Below, piece by piece: positions 47,541 through 60,700 of a stretch of DNA of 64,000 nt. Position numbers and translations under genes: made by a program. Each line of letters starts with the position of its first letter. The first letter of the stretch is position 1. This DNA is from Escallonia rubra (taxonomy: Eukaryota > Streptophyta > Magnoliopsida > Escalloniales > Escalloniaceae): NCBI GenBank assembly GCA_033065855.1, contig JAVXUO010002923.1, forward strand, positions 252,001 to 316,000, read 5' to 3'. Under the pieces are notes generated by a model that was not told where the DNA came from, ran no database searches, and saw only the letters and a program-made list of their open reading frames with translations.

Positions 47541-48409
47541 TATTCCCTCCACCCAAATAAAAACCAACTCTCATGTCATTAGGAATAACTCTACCATCAT
47601 CATCTAACTCTTCTATGACCACTGAAGTTCTTCCATGTACATCTTCTAACCCTTCAAGATGAGTTTCATAATACTCATAAAACATATCCTCCTCAGACAC
47701 TTCTTCCAAATACATTTCAATCTCTCTGTGTTCAGGTATAAAGGGGCACATTTGAACTAATTCACTATCAGTTTCAACTCTAACTAACCCAGACTCTAAG
47801 TCCTTCCCACATATTTTGTAATAAAATTTGGTATAGCCTTCCAACCCAATTTCTTCACACATTTTTCCTAACTCAATCATTGACATGCACTCCTCATCAC
47901 AGTAGTCAATGTATCTAACATGGCAAGGGTCATACACTTTGTGAGGTCTCATGTAAAAATGACCCCCAAACATCAATTTTATAGTAAAGAAGGTGGAGCC
48001 TTTCCCTGCATAAAATAATTGCACACATGGGACCACCATTAACACCTATATCACATCCTAGCACGTTTTTACATAGAACACAATATTACATGTATCCATT
48101 ACTCGTTACATACATCACATTTTTCATATCACATGCATATACATTACTGGTATACGTAAAATCGTACTCTACTATCATCAATTAAGGTTAAGAGACAAAT
48201 GACACTTACTGTATAATGGTTGCCCATGGTCGTAATCCTCAACGATCCTTATCTCCCAAGACATTGTATGATTCTAGTTCGAAACTAGGGTTTGGATTGC
48301 GATTTGGGGTTTCTGGTACGAGATTAGGGTTCAACGAAATTCTTTTAGGGATTTTAGGTTAAGTGAAAAGGTTTTGGCAATTAAAGCTCCATTTTTGCAC
48401 ACGGCTTTT

Positions 48410-48554
48410 GAAACACCCAATTATGGAAACCCAAAAATGCTCCTGTCGGAAAAGCCTCAATCGTTAAGAAAGTGGACGGATGTGTAAAAATTAAATTTTG
48501 AAACCCTTAAATGAAACTTTGTGGTAATTTCAGGGTACCTACATGTATTTGACC
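48410..48554 (-). repeat. MULE2 right terminal inverted repeat
   Basis: Reads GGTCAAATACATGTAGGTAC inward on the minus strand and matches the left TIR (40317-40501) apart from a 36-bp gap. It should hold the transposase promoter and now forms the upstream flank of PEX12. Confidence 0.92.
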
Positions 48555-48564
48555 TTATGTTTTA

Positions 48565-48776
48565 TCACCGGTGTGTTATGATTTTCTGACAACTGAATTT
48601 GCCATTTGGCTACCCCAAAAAACACTTCCCTATAAAAATCAGAGAACACAAATCCATCCACATCCGATTTCCCGATTCCATTGATTGCTTGGTACTTGGT
48701 AGAGTAGCTCTCTGTACGTTCTTCCTTACTCCTCGAACGGAGAACGAAGAACCCAGACACAGCAAGACAGAGAGAG
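48565..48776 (+). promoter_or_regulatory. PEX12 core promoter and 5' leader
   Basis: Only 212 bp separate the MULE2 target duplication from the PEX12 ATG. A TATA-like CCCTATAAAAAT at about 48628-48640 would place transcription start near 48660-48670, giving a leader of about 110 nt. Everything further upstream is transposon. Transcription start is inferred. Confidence 0.5.
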
Positions 48777-51700
48777 ATGTTGTTCCAGGTGGGAGGGCAA
48801 GGGACTCGTCCCACTTTCTTCGAGATGGCCGCCGCACAGCAGCTCCCTTCCAGTCTCCGAGCCGCCCTCACCTACTCCCTCGGCGTAATGTTTCGATTAG
48901 GGCTCGGATTTTCATTTCATTTGCTTGACAATCCTTGCATTTAAACAGTTAGACTGATTGTTCAGAAAATTTCACTTGCAGGTGTTGGCGTTAAGAAGGC
49001 CGTTCCTCCACAGAGTGTTGGACTACGAAGACGAGTTTTTCGCACTGCTCATGCTTGTCCTTGAAACCCATAGCTTACGAACTACAGGTAGAAAGAATCA
49101 ACGACACGCATACACTACACGCACTCGCAGGTGTTTGTGTTGTGAGTGCGTGAGTGTTCTTTTATTATCTATCTTGGAAAGAGGAATTTACTGTTGCAGT
49201 TGCTGTATCTTCTTTTGATTTCAGTTTGACTGTTTGCGAAGTCCTATGATAGATTTTGGTTTATGTGAACGATGAATTGAACTCATAGCTCGATCCTAGA
49301 TTGAGCGAGTACAGTTTGGCAAGTCAAGCTAGGGTAAAAAAACATGAGTAAAGCCGCTATAGGAACTCGCAGAAAGTCATATGGGAAAATATAATGGGAT
49401 GGAGGGATTGAGGGAGTACTTGTTGGAATTGGGTTTATTTCCAAAGCATACAGTTTATTTTCGTCTGTGCAACTAACTTACTGAAATACTAAGCACCGTT
49501 TTTATCTTGATATTTTAAACTTACAGTGACCAGCTGCCGAGTATTTGCAGCTTGATTAATAATTAAACCTTCAGTAAGGTCTTAGGTTATAAAACAATCA
49601 TAGTGTAGGGCGTCTGCGTAATTCTCTCAAAGAATCTGGAAAAGAAAAATCTCACCTTCCAGAAGTTGACCATCTATGTTCACCATCTTCATTGTCTGAA
49701 TATTTGGGACTCTACCAATGGAATCTGAAAAGACTTCTGTTTGACCATTGTGGTGACTATATGGCTCGAAGATGGTTGATTATGACAGGTGTAGCTGTCG
49801 GTTAAAGGAAGAGAGTTAAGAGGGAAGTAGAAACAGGGCTCTAGGAGAAACAGAGAGATGGTGGTTTAGGGAGGGAGAAAATCAAGGACTTACGCATATA
49901 TTTAAATGTGTTAGTGCATGCCTGTATGTGCAGGTGCCTGTTTGAGCTTGTGCATTTCCACGTATGTAAACATTAAACAAGAGAATTGGAGCAGCACAGC
50001 GTATGAGGCTCTGACTACTGCTGGGTGTTGGGATGGTTTGATAATTAGATAAATGCAACCTTACATGTGCCACTGCACATAGGATTTTTCGGCTTTCCTG
50101 AGTCGAGCAACCTTACCCCTTGCTAAGTGTTGCCCTCAGAATTGAGTTTGTGTTCAGCTTGAATTGTTGTCACAACCTAGGCTGCATTGTCATCATCCAT
50201 GTTATTTGCGCTAATCACTAGCAAAATAACAACCTCAGCTGTTTAACTATCCACGACGGCCCTCCCTTGTAGTTTACTGAACTCAACTAGTGCCTTTGCT
50301 ACAATCTTGTTTGGTTGGCTACATGAGTCCTTTTTTTCCGGCTTCTTAGTTAAAAAACAGTGTTTCTCGCTACTTCTCTTAATGTTATACTCCTACCCCA
50401 TCAAATTGACGCAAATCACTTTTTTGTCTCTGGGAAACAAAAGCCCACTTTGGAATATAACCAAATTATCGTGGCAGAGCAGTTGTCAGTTTTTGCCTAG
50501 CATTAAATTTATTTTGTTGTTTGCATGTTTTATAGACAGGTCTCCAAGCAGAGACTTGGTTTCTTTTTTGTGATAGTATACCTTGTATTACATGGGTTCC
50601 GCCCGCTATTGGGTGATCAAATAAATGTAGTTGCTGTACTAGCGGGACGGTTAAAGCTCTCAAGTTTTAAATTCTCAAATAGGATTGATCTGTTGTTCAA
50701 GAATAGAGGGAGTGATGGAAAAATCAGTTCACGATAAATATCTTCTTCTAAACTTCTTTTGCGACGAAATAGGTGAAGCCTCAAGAAAGGTTTTTTTTCC
50801 AAAGTGATAGCTATAATTTGCAATCATCGAACACGTTGAATGAACGTAATTTGACAAATACTTAATGCAGTCTTAAGCTCTACAATGGTTTGTAAAACAG
50901 TCCCCAAGTTAGCCACCCAGAAATTTGGCCGAACAAAAAGTTCTGCTAAGTAATGGAGCACTTTTGCCTTCTTCCTAATCAAAATATTAACAATATTTTC
51001 TATTGAGCTCAAATTGCTGGGTCTTCATATGTAGACTCATTGCTTAACTCATTCTCTTGTATTCATGCAGATGCTTCTTTCTCAGAGTCTTTATATGGTT
51101 TACGAAGGAGAGCAGTTACAATAAGAATAAAGAAGGAAAATAGTCGTTCAGGTGCGGGCGACAAAATTCATCACTCTGGATTGGAGAAGCACCAAAAAGT
51201 TCTCTCAGTTGTATTTTTGGTAGGATTTCTTCTATCAGTCAGCAATGAAATTCAAAAAAAGAAGAAAAAGGACAAATAAAGAATCAAAATCTGTTATTTG
51301 GGAGACCTCTATGTTTGTCGTGAGAAAAGTCAACTCTGAAGCTTAGTATCTCTCTTTTAAATGGATGAATGACCAATGTGATGTTTTCGAACTTCCACTC
51401 TTTTTACATGGGTAAAACAAATCATACTTTTTTCAATCTTTGACAGTAGATGAGATCTACCCTGTTCGTCAGTGGAGTTGATTGAACTATTTCAACACGT
51501 GTAGTGGAATACCATATTGGTTGATCTTATTTCCCTCAATCAAGAATATGAACTTACTGTTGTTCAGTACGTATTTTGATTTTGCAGCTTGTCTCATTCC
51601 TGCATACATCTGTTTGATTTATTAGGCGTTTACTTAATAGAACGAACTGGAGGAAATCCAAGTAACTGGGCCATATAAGGCAAAAAACTCTGAGACACGG

Positions 51701-54700
51701 ACACCTCATGTAGGAAAGGTCTCAGTGTTGGACTCCTACCGTCACCCCAACACCTCTCCGAAGCCTCCTGACACGTGTCACACACCTCTGTAAGGTATCC
51801 GATTTCTTTTTCTTTGTTTTTCAATTTTGGGACACGTATCGGACACCTCTGGAAAGGTTTTGGACGCGTATGGGGCTTATTTTGAAGGTCATTCTGGAAA
51901 CTATTGTCTACTTTCTTCTTCCTTCTGTTACTTCTTTCCTTCCTCTCTCTTCTTCTTTCTGCTACTTCGTCCTTTCCTTTGCTACTCATTTTTCATGCTT
52001 CTTCAACAGTTAGTAGTTTGGTAACTATAATGTGTCTCCTTAGATTGCTATAAATTCATCGCAATTGGGTTGATGTGACTATTTACACCTTAAATGCATA
52101 AAAGAACATATATCTGTAACTTAGCAACATCCCCTGGTGTCCAAATTTTTTTTTTTTTAGTTTTGAAATTTGCCGTGTCCCCATCGGTGTCGATGTTGGA
52201 CACGGTGTGTGTGCTACTTTGCGGAAAAACTGAAAAGCACATGTTAGTTTTATTTATCATAAGTACATCTTTTCTCCTTGTGGTGATGGAATTCTGAATT
52301 TAAGCCCCATATCCTGAAGGTTTCAGGTGGGTTTGCGGTGATCACTTGGTGTCTGATTGAACCGATGCTTTATGAGCATACTATTACCCCCCTAGGTTTT
52401 AGACTGGAGATTAAAGTTGTTAGAGAGGGGAATAATGCTAGGTTTTAGTCTTGTATACATGTTTTGTCTCGCATTCGTGGAAGGCATTTGATAGTGAACT
52501 GCTGGCTTTGGTCTTGTAACAGAGTCAGGGGAAATGGTTTGGTCCGAATGTTCCTATTTGCTCATGGAATTGTGCAGCGGGCTTTATGATATATATGTAG
52601 ATTGCTGTTTGTATCTTAGTTGCACAAAGCATGGGTGAGAGCAAGAGGTAGCAGGAGCAGGTGCGAGTTCTGGAGCAGGGCGAGTCACTAGTTTAGTGAG
52701 TTTTGGGGTGGCAGCGGGACCAGATGCAAGGTTTTGGAGCAGAGTGTCGGTGAATCCTGCAACTAAGGTTGGCATTATGGTGTATGGGGTTGGTATAAAG
52801 TCTTTCAGTTTATATTTAATGTAATATCTTAGCTGACGCTTCTCCCAATTCTTGCTTCAAAGTAGCAGAAAAAGGTTAGAGTCTCTTTCTTTTAGCTAAC
52901 TTGTAAAGCTCTTTTGTCGACTCTTTCTTTCTATTCTATCGAGATTGTTTTCGTGTTCCGGGGAAGGAAGGAAGCGATGGATTTAATATAGGAAAGAGTT
53001 CGGCCTAGGGAGCTTACATACAAAAAATCTCTCATGGAAGCAATGTAACCTAGTCCGAAACTCATATCTGTTACGGTTCTGCAAGCAAGTTATACAGGAG
53101 ACAGCTAGAGGAGCAGCAACAGGCAGTATGGTGAAGGTTTTTGTAACAGAGGTTGTGTTTGATGGTTGTTGACGACTGTGGATGATGAAGAAGGACAACA
53201 GTAAAAGTATATTATAACCCGGTAAAGGGACTTAACCTAAGAACACATGTAGTGTACGAATACAGCCCGAAAAAAAGAACACCGAAGCTTGAAAGAAACC
53301 AACGAAAATCATCTAAAAAATATGAGAAAGAATTCATAGATATGATTCTTAAACCCATGAACCAGGAACAAACAGTTCTCAAAAACCGAAGCTTCACATC
53401 TAAAATGGAGGAAATTGAGCCTTCAAAAGTACTATTGTTCCGTCCAGTTGAATTGAGAAATAGTGAATTATAGAAGCACTCATCAACTCCCAAATGATGG
53501 AGTTGTAGTTTTATATATGTTAGTCTATGAGATCACAAATGTATAAGATTACATTTGGGTATTTTGAGTTTGAAACTAGCTAACTCACCTAGAGATATTT
53601 ACAATTTAAAAAACATAATTAACTTGTCTCAAAAAAACCGATGATGAGTATGCAGCAGTCCCTTCGTGAAATAATTAGCGAGTTGGTCCTGCGTGGAGAT
53701 GAATTGAACTTGCAAGTCTCGATGAGCAACCTTGTCACGGAAAAAATGAAAGTCAAACGTCAACATGTTTCGTCCGGGCATGAAAGACAGGATTAGCTGA
53801 AAGATATATAGCTCAATATTGTCGCACCAAGGAGTTGGGGGTTGGTGAATCCGAATATCGAGTTCTGTTAAAAGGGATTGAATCCAAGTGATTTCAGTAG
53901 AAGCATCAGCTAAGGCTTTATGTTCCGCTTCAGTAGACGACCAGGCTACTGTTCCTTGTTTCTTGGAAGACCATTCTATGAGATTGTTGCTTAAGAAAAT
54001 TGCAAAACCACCTGTGTATTTTCGGTCATCTGAACAAACGGTCCAATCAGCAAGTGAAGGCTTGTCTAGAACGAGGAGAGGCCTCAGTAAGTAAGAGACC
54101 AAATGAGTCAATGTATTTGAGATAGCGGAGTATGCGCTTAACTTGGACCGATGAGCCTCCATAGGATTGTGCATGTATTGACACACTTTGTTAACAGCAA
54201 ATGCAAGATCTGGACGAGTGAGGCTGGGATACTGTAATGCACCAACAAGATAATGAAATTTGGTAGGATCACAGAATGGAATACCCCCTTCTTTTGACAA
54301 ATGGGTGGAGGTAGAAACAGGGGTATGGACTGGTTTAGCATAAAAAACCCCAGTTTTATGTAATAAGTCAGTGATGTACCTTTGCTGCGACCAAACAAGA
54401 CCTGAAGGATGGGGATCCGGTTCAATGCCGAGAAAGTAACGTAAGGATCCAAGATCTTTTATCTAAAATTCCTTGGCAAGAGTAGGAATGAGACGAGAAA
54501 TGGCGGGAGGAGAGTTGCTGGTGACAAGTATGTCATCAACATACACAAGAATATAAATAACGAGGCCATGCAAATTATATACAAAAAGGGAGGGGTTGGT
54601 TTTGGAAGCTGTGAAGCCTTGAGTGAGAATGAACTGCGATAGACGAGTGAACCAGGCACACCAGCCTGCTTTAAACCATAGAGGGAACAATGCAGATGAC

Positions 54701-57700
54701 GTGCATGATTCGGGTGAGATGAATCTGTAAAACCTGGAGGTTGAAGCATGAAGACTTTTTTGTGGAGGAAACCATGCAAGAGTGCGTTGTTGACATCGAG
54801 TTGATTAATGTGCCAACTGCTAGACAATCCGATTAAAAGAATGATGCGGATCGTGGTGTGCGTGACAACAGGACTAAATGTTTCACTAAAGTCTATGGCT
54901 GCTGTTAATAAAAACCTTAGCAGCGAGTTGGGCTTTGTGACGTTCAAGATAGCTGCCGGCTTTCCTTTTGATGCGAAAAACCCACTTGCATCCAACAAGA
55001 TTCATACTCTGATGATGGGGAATCGGTGACCATGTACCATTGCAAATCAATGCATGGAATTCATCAGACATGGCACGTCGCTGTTTGAGATGCTTTTGAG
55101 CTTGGGCAAAACATGTGGGTTCGGGCACAAGGTTATGTTCACACGTAAAGGCAGATGATGAGTAAGGTTTAGAAGGTTTAGGCTTGAGACTTAGAACCAT
55201 GGGATGGCTACGAAGGCAGATGATGAGTAAGGTTTAGAAGGTTTAGGCTTGAGACTTAGAACCATGGGATGGCTACGGTTCGGTTGTTATGTAGGGGGGT
55301 TGGTAGGTGCGGGAGGTACCACAGAATTATTTGGATAAGAGGGGAAAAGAGAGCTGTAGGAGAGGATGTGGGTGAAAGAGGGTGAAGAGGCGGCATGGAA
55401 GAGGATAAAGGTTGGGTAATTGGAATGGGTGAAGATTGGGTAGCTTGAAAATGGGCATTTAAATTGTGTTGAGATAATGAATGGGTGCGGCTTTGTAATG
55501 TGGCCGTAGGATGGGAGTGGGTAGAATGACGAAAGAAGAAAGAAGAATTTGATGAGGAGTAGAATTGCAGGCGTGACATTTAGTGTGATTTGGTGGAAAG
55601 GGAAGTTGTTTAGATTTGGTTGAAAGTTGGTGAGCTCGTTGTGGAAGGTGGATAAGGGGAGGAATTTGGAGTGACACATGAAAGGGAAGAAATATTTGGG
55701 TGGGACCCATTTGAAGGAGGGCTGAAACTAGTTAAAGGAAAAGAGGAGAAAATGGAAGATATGAGAGTAGGAACAACAGCCCAAGGAGATGTTTGGCTGT
55801 GTACCTAGCAGAGAAGGGCCAGTGAAGCGGTAAGAAAATTTGTCAAAAGTAAGCGGAGGGCAATATAAATATGTTGGCTTTTAAGGTCCATGCAACGATA
55901 GCCCAAGTGAGACAAACTATATCCAAGAAATGCACACGGAGCAGACTGAAATCCATTTTGTGATGATTATAGGGACATAGGTAATGGAAACAGAGAGAAG
56001 CAAATACTTTCAAAAGATGGTATTTTGGACAGAGTGAAAGATATTCAAAAAGGAATTTGTTGTTAATGACTTTGGACGACATTCAATTTATTAGAAAACA
56101 GCTGTTTCAAAGCAAATTGCCTGAACTTTTGCAGAACGGAAGCATGAGCCATTAAGGCAAGTCCTGTGTCGACAATGTGGCGATGACGTAGCTCGATGGA
56201 CACTTGTGGCTTGTGAGTATGGTGACACGAGAGGTGGTGAATTATGACAAGATCAAGGATGAGTTTGTGTAGTTCACGATATTCACCGCCCCAATATGTT
56301 TGGGTAGCCTTTATTTTGCTATCAAATTGACGTTTGACAAGGGCTTGAAATTGTTTGAAAACTGAGAACAGATTGGTTTTACGAACCATTGGATAATACC
56401 ACAGAATTTTAGAATAATCATCAAGGAAGATTGCAAAGTTTATGTCCATTTTATGAAGAAATCGGAGCAGGACCCCGGATAGCGCTATAGGCTGAATCTA
56501 AAACAGCAGAATTATGAGTGTCGGTAAGCGGAGTACTTAGGGAAGCTTTCCCAAGTTGACAGGAGCAAACATTCGGGAGCTTGGACGAAGTACAAGGTAG
56601 ATTATTCTGAGCAATTATTTAGCGAAGAACTCTTCACAAGGATGACCAAGTCTGCAATGCCAGCCATCTGAAGAGGTTCGTTCAGCAGAAAATGCGAAGG
56701 GAGATTTGCAAATGGCCACATTGAGGGAATACAGACCATTACTGCTCGGACCTTTGAGGAAGTATACGCCTTGTTACCTGGTCCTTAATCAATAAATAAG
56801 AAGGATGAAACTCAGAGAGTGCACCACAGTCTCGAGTAAACTTTTGAACAGAGAGAATAGGTTTAGATAAAGATGGAGCACATAAAACATCGGACAATGT
56901 AAAATTGGAATTAGAAGTACGAAGAACAGATTTGCCAACATGAGTACTCGGAAGTCCCTTATCATTTCCAACATGGTGTTGATCATTTCGGTGTATTCTT
57001 CGGAGTGATTAGAGCATCGAGGTTAGGGGTAGAGTGATGGGTTGCACCCGTGTCAGGAAACCATTGATAATTGGGTACAGGGACAGGCGAATAAGGAGTT
57101 TAATGAGCAGAGGGTGAAGGAAAGGATGGTCCAGCGGAAGGAGCATAAGTGGCTAATGGGTTGTTGGTGGGGAAAAGGAATGAAAGGGAGGTGGGTTTGG
57201 ACGAAAGGCCCAATTTGCAGAATTGTGGTTCTTTGCATTACACTTATAGCAGTATAAATAAGATGAGTGTCAAGGTTGTTCCATGGCCACAATGATGGCC
57301 TCGACCACGACCACTTGATTGGTGCCAGCGACTACCGTAACTACCATGGCGACCACCATTACCACCGTGCCTGCCATGACGAGCAGCATGACTTACTTGA
57401 CCACGACCACGACCACGAGAAGCTGAATTGGAAGGGTTGCTGTGGTATAAATGAGGAGGAGTGGGTTTGAGTTAAGAAGAGTTTGTGGGATGTAATTTGA
57501 AGGTTGGACAATAAATCAGAGTGGAGAAATTCATGGCTCAAAAGGAGCGAGTGCAACTCTGTAAGGATACGGGTTCTGCGCCTAGTTGAAATAGAGGGAA
57601 AAAAGATGTTTGAAATCGGATTTCAGCCCACGAACAACTAAAATGTTAAAATCCTCTAAGAGGGGGGACGACCTGCCGCAACAATTTCATCTGACACAGA

Positions 57701-60700
57701 TTAGGCGCGGTGTAAATACTTGGTAACAGATTCATTATCTTGTTGGCTGAGCTCATGGAGAGTGCGATATAAGCTGAAAATGCTTGTGTTTGAGGTGAAG
57801 CTAGTGCAGCTTCAAGTACAGGCCAAATTTCGTGGTTTGTGTCGCAACCAATGACGATAGGCAAGATTTAATCACTCAGAGAAGATACCAGCAAAACTGA
57901 CCAGACGAGAATCTTGTAGTTACCGTAGAGCTAGGGCTGGATTTGGTTGAGTTGTAGTGTTTTCCGCAACAAGAATTTCAGCAGCAGGAGGAGTTGATCC
58001 ATTTATGAAACCAAGCAGATTTTCGCCTTCGGGATATGGCTGAACTTGCATTTTGCAGTATAAGTAATTTTTGGTGGTTAAACATGACCGATGGAAAATG
58101 ATGGTCTTGGGAAAGGGTGGTAAGAATGGAAGAAGAAGAGGTACCAGAAAAGGAGGAGCTAGAGGCCTTGGCCATTGGTAAGCTCTGACACCTAGTTGAA
58201 ATGAGAAACAGAGATCTGTAGAAGCACTCATCAACTCCAAAATGGCGGTGTTGTGGTTGTATATATATATATTAGTGTAGGAGACTACAAGCTGGATAAG
58301 ATTACATTTGGGTATTTTGAATTTGAAACTAGCTAACTCACTTACGGATATTTACAAATCTGAAAACTAACTTAAAGATCAGAAATATTATCTTGTTCAT
58401 CACGTTCCAACCAGATGCACTACAAAAGACAGAGAGGGGCCAACAATGATTCGAATCTTTCTGGATACAGCCGAGCAACCAGATACAGAATACTTCTATG
58501 ATCCATCTAGGCGTAACTTACTGAAAACCAACTAAAGGGGAAAAAAAAAAAGCACCAGATTTCTTGGGAAAAAGAGCAGTGTTAAAGAGGGTGGTCTACG
58601 GTCTCTTCTGCTGCAAGGCACATGGGGCAGTCATTTACAATGATCAGGTTTCTTCTCTCAAGTTATCTTGCGTCCCCGTATATAGAGAAGTACATGCAGG
58701 ACATTGGTTAAGCCTGGAGGTGATCAAAAGAGAGATGGTCGTGGTTTCTCCGATACCTCGTGATGTCATACCAACATGGCATCAGACGGAACGTAGAATA
58801 AAAGTTTGATGGGATTTCTCAATCTCATCCCAAACGAATTCAATGTACTCTCTAATAACCTCAATGGAATGTTTAATTTATTTGGATCCTGTAATAAAAT
58901 CTAAATGAATAACAATCAGTCAGGTATGCATGAGCAGTTTAGAAGGCCTACCAATTCCTTCAATTATGCCATCATGTAGTGCATTTTAACTATGTAAAAT
59001 TTGCTGTGTCACATGATATTTCATTTATGCCATCATAATTGAAGGCCTGCCAATTTCTTCAATTATCACATGATATTTCAGCAAGAAGTATTCGGTTTTT
59101 GCTGTGCCAATCAAATTTATTTGAGCATTAGTTACAAAAAGAAAGAACCCCTAATTTAAGTGTTGCCCACATCCTTTTTTGGGCAAGTCTTTGTTTCTAC
59201 TTCTGTATATTTTGTCTTTTATCTCTTTTTTTGAGTATGCTACATGAAATTCTTTTCACCAAATTTTGGATCTTTGCATGGCCATAGTGATCTATCAAAT
59301 CAGTTGCACGTGCGAAGGTTCTCAAAATCAACCTTGTTCAAGCCTGTGCCTGTTGGCATACTTGAGATTTCCAGCTGTTCTATATTCTGCTTAGCAAATA
59401 AATTGGTGACTGTTGTCTTCGTGGAAGTTCAGAGAAACTTTTGATGTGCATTACAAAAATTCTTCTCTAATCCTGCTCTCATCAGTAAGAGGAGATTGTG
59501 ATGTTTGAAATGATATGCTTTGTAGGTTGTCTTGCCGTATTTCAAATCAAAATTGCACACGATATATAATAAAGAAAGAGAAGCTACTCTTCAAGCAAGT
59601 TTGTGGGGCAATAGTGATGAAAGATTTGATGACACTGACTACTCTGGTGGAGGTGATAATTCATTTCTTTCAACCAGTGGCTCGGATAGAGAAGCATCAA
59701 CAAGAACCCCTTTAACAAAAAGAGTCCAGAAGATTGTAGGTGCTTGCTACCCATGGCTACATGCCGGACATGAAGGTATATGCAGCTTAATATAACATGC
59801 AGTCTTTTCTTCCTACAAGCCACAGTTCAATTGGATATTAATACAATGGGTTGAAGAGTGTCGTGTTTTTTAATCACAGTTAACAGATTATAACTCAAGT
59901 GTTCTCTCATGTCCTTACTTTACTTGTGTCCTTAGGATTCTTTATGTCTGTTACTATGGTGAAAGATTGTATTCTATTGAAAGCACATGGAGACCACAAA
60001 TCCATGAATTAAAGATTAATCAAATATGCTACTTCCACCCCCTTATATGCTTTTTCACCCCCTTTTTGTAGCTAAAAATGTACTAAAGTGACAAGTGTTG
60101 ACCTTTCACCAACAAACAAGGGGGTGGATTAGCATATTAAATGGTGAAAATAGACTCTCTCTAATCAGTATCATTCACTTATATGTTATTTTTCTATCTC
60201 TAAACCTCACCTACATGCAGAACTTGAGTGTGTTTCTATTCCTCCTCTGTGGATGAAATTGATAGCTTGAAAAGCTGAGCATAGATTTCTTGCCCCTTTA
60301 GTACTTCTTAATTTACTAACTTTAACTATTATTTCGAATGGCAAACTGCCTAGTGAGAGTTAAATTAATGGTACAGTGTCTAATAATGTCGTATATGCTA
60401 TGGCAAATTTGAGAGAAATACGACACAGTGGTAAGTCATCTCAGTTTTAGTTCTTTCTGTAATTTAGTCCCTAGGATCTCCCCACCTCCACCCCTAATGT
60501 GCAGGTAGAATTGGGGTCCCCACCATTCATAAGTTGTACTGTTACACATCAATGAAAACTTTTGAAGCCCCAGTATAAATTAACTAAGTCCAAGATAACT
60601 TAAGCTAAAACAGTTTTCACATATCTCATCTGCATTGTTGTTTCTAACAAGAACCTCTTATCCGTGTTGATTTATGACCTTGCAGGTTTAGCGTTTGCTT

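Larger units (their letters stand above)
44566..48264 (-). pseudogene. MULE2 transposase (MuDR family), broken
   Basis: Exon 1 starts MSWEIRIVEDYDHGQPLY at 48264 with a donor near 48210. Exon 2 starts at 48005 and carries the PB1-like domain (FTIKLMFGGHFYM, YIDYCDEECMSMIELG). A 19-residue tandem repeat region (46960-47540) and an acidic segment follow. Then come the MuDR domain (FELGVIFSNHTQARDAIKMY), the core (GLNGCRLKG near 45915, FMSDKQKGL near 45715), the SWIM finger (CTCRKWDLSGIPYIHVI) and the zinc knuckle (CTLCGKGGHNRRSC). Defects: frameshifts within the repeat/acidic region (about 46720-47150) and at about 45295 (after LAEKW), the first catalytic Asp read as Asn, and an (AT)n expansion inside the MuDR domain. 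The SWIM His-x-His is changed (YIHVI). It is inactive. Confidence 0.92.
40317..48554 (-). mobile_element. MULE2: full-length Mutator-like element, 8.2 kb
   Basis: Long TIRs (40317-40501 and 48410-48554) start GGTCAAATACA. The left one has an extra segment of about 36 bp. The perfect 10-bp target duplication TTATGTTTTA lies at 40307-40316 and 48555-48564; 9 bp plus one terminal base is an alternative reading. The design is the same as MULE1: transposase gene on the minus strand from the right TIR and a GRF-finger gene on the plus strand from the left TIR, converging. A 2.3-kb hAT element (41925-44233) is nested between them. The right TIR ends about 220 bp upstream of the PEX12 start codon. 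Confidence 0.95.
53449..58373 (-). mobile_element. Degraded Ty1-copia retrotransposon in PEX12 intron 3, antisense
   Basis: Short diverged LTRs lie at about 53449-53625 and 58197-58373 (shared TAGAAGCACTCATCAACTCC and ATTACATTTGGGTATTTTGA). Inside the right LTR is a primer-binding site (AGGTGTCAGAGC at 58193-58182, minus), close to the initiator-Met-tRNA type. In minus orientation the gene order is gag (about 58170-57150) with an RGG-like stretch and a zinc knuckle (CYKCNAKNHNSANW, last Cys replaced by Trp), integrase (about 56450-55850, FLDDYSKILWYYPM), reverse transcriptase (about 55000-54460, HINQLDVNNALLHG and LYGLKQA) and RNase H (about 54300-53640, SSTEAEHKALADAS). Many stops and frameshifts are present. 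Order INT-RT-RNaseH is diagnostic for Ty1-copia. Target duplication was not resolved. Confidence 0.92.
51220..59525 (+). other. PEX12 intron 3 (8.3 kb, transposon-expanded)
   Basis: Exon 3 ends SVVFL and exon 4 resumes VLPYFKSK across GTAGGA…TGTAG. The intron contains a diverged MITE-like repeat (about 51680-52215) and an antisense Ty1-copia element (53449-58373). The remaining parts (52216-53448, 58374-59525) show no gene. Confidence 0.9.

Noticed and set aside
57267-57470. His/Asp-rich plus-strand frame
   Set aside because: It is the reverse of the Arg/Gly-rich gag segment of the antisense copia element.
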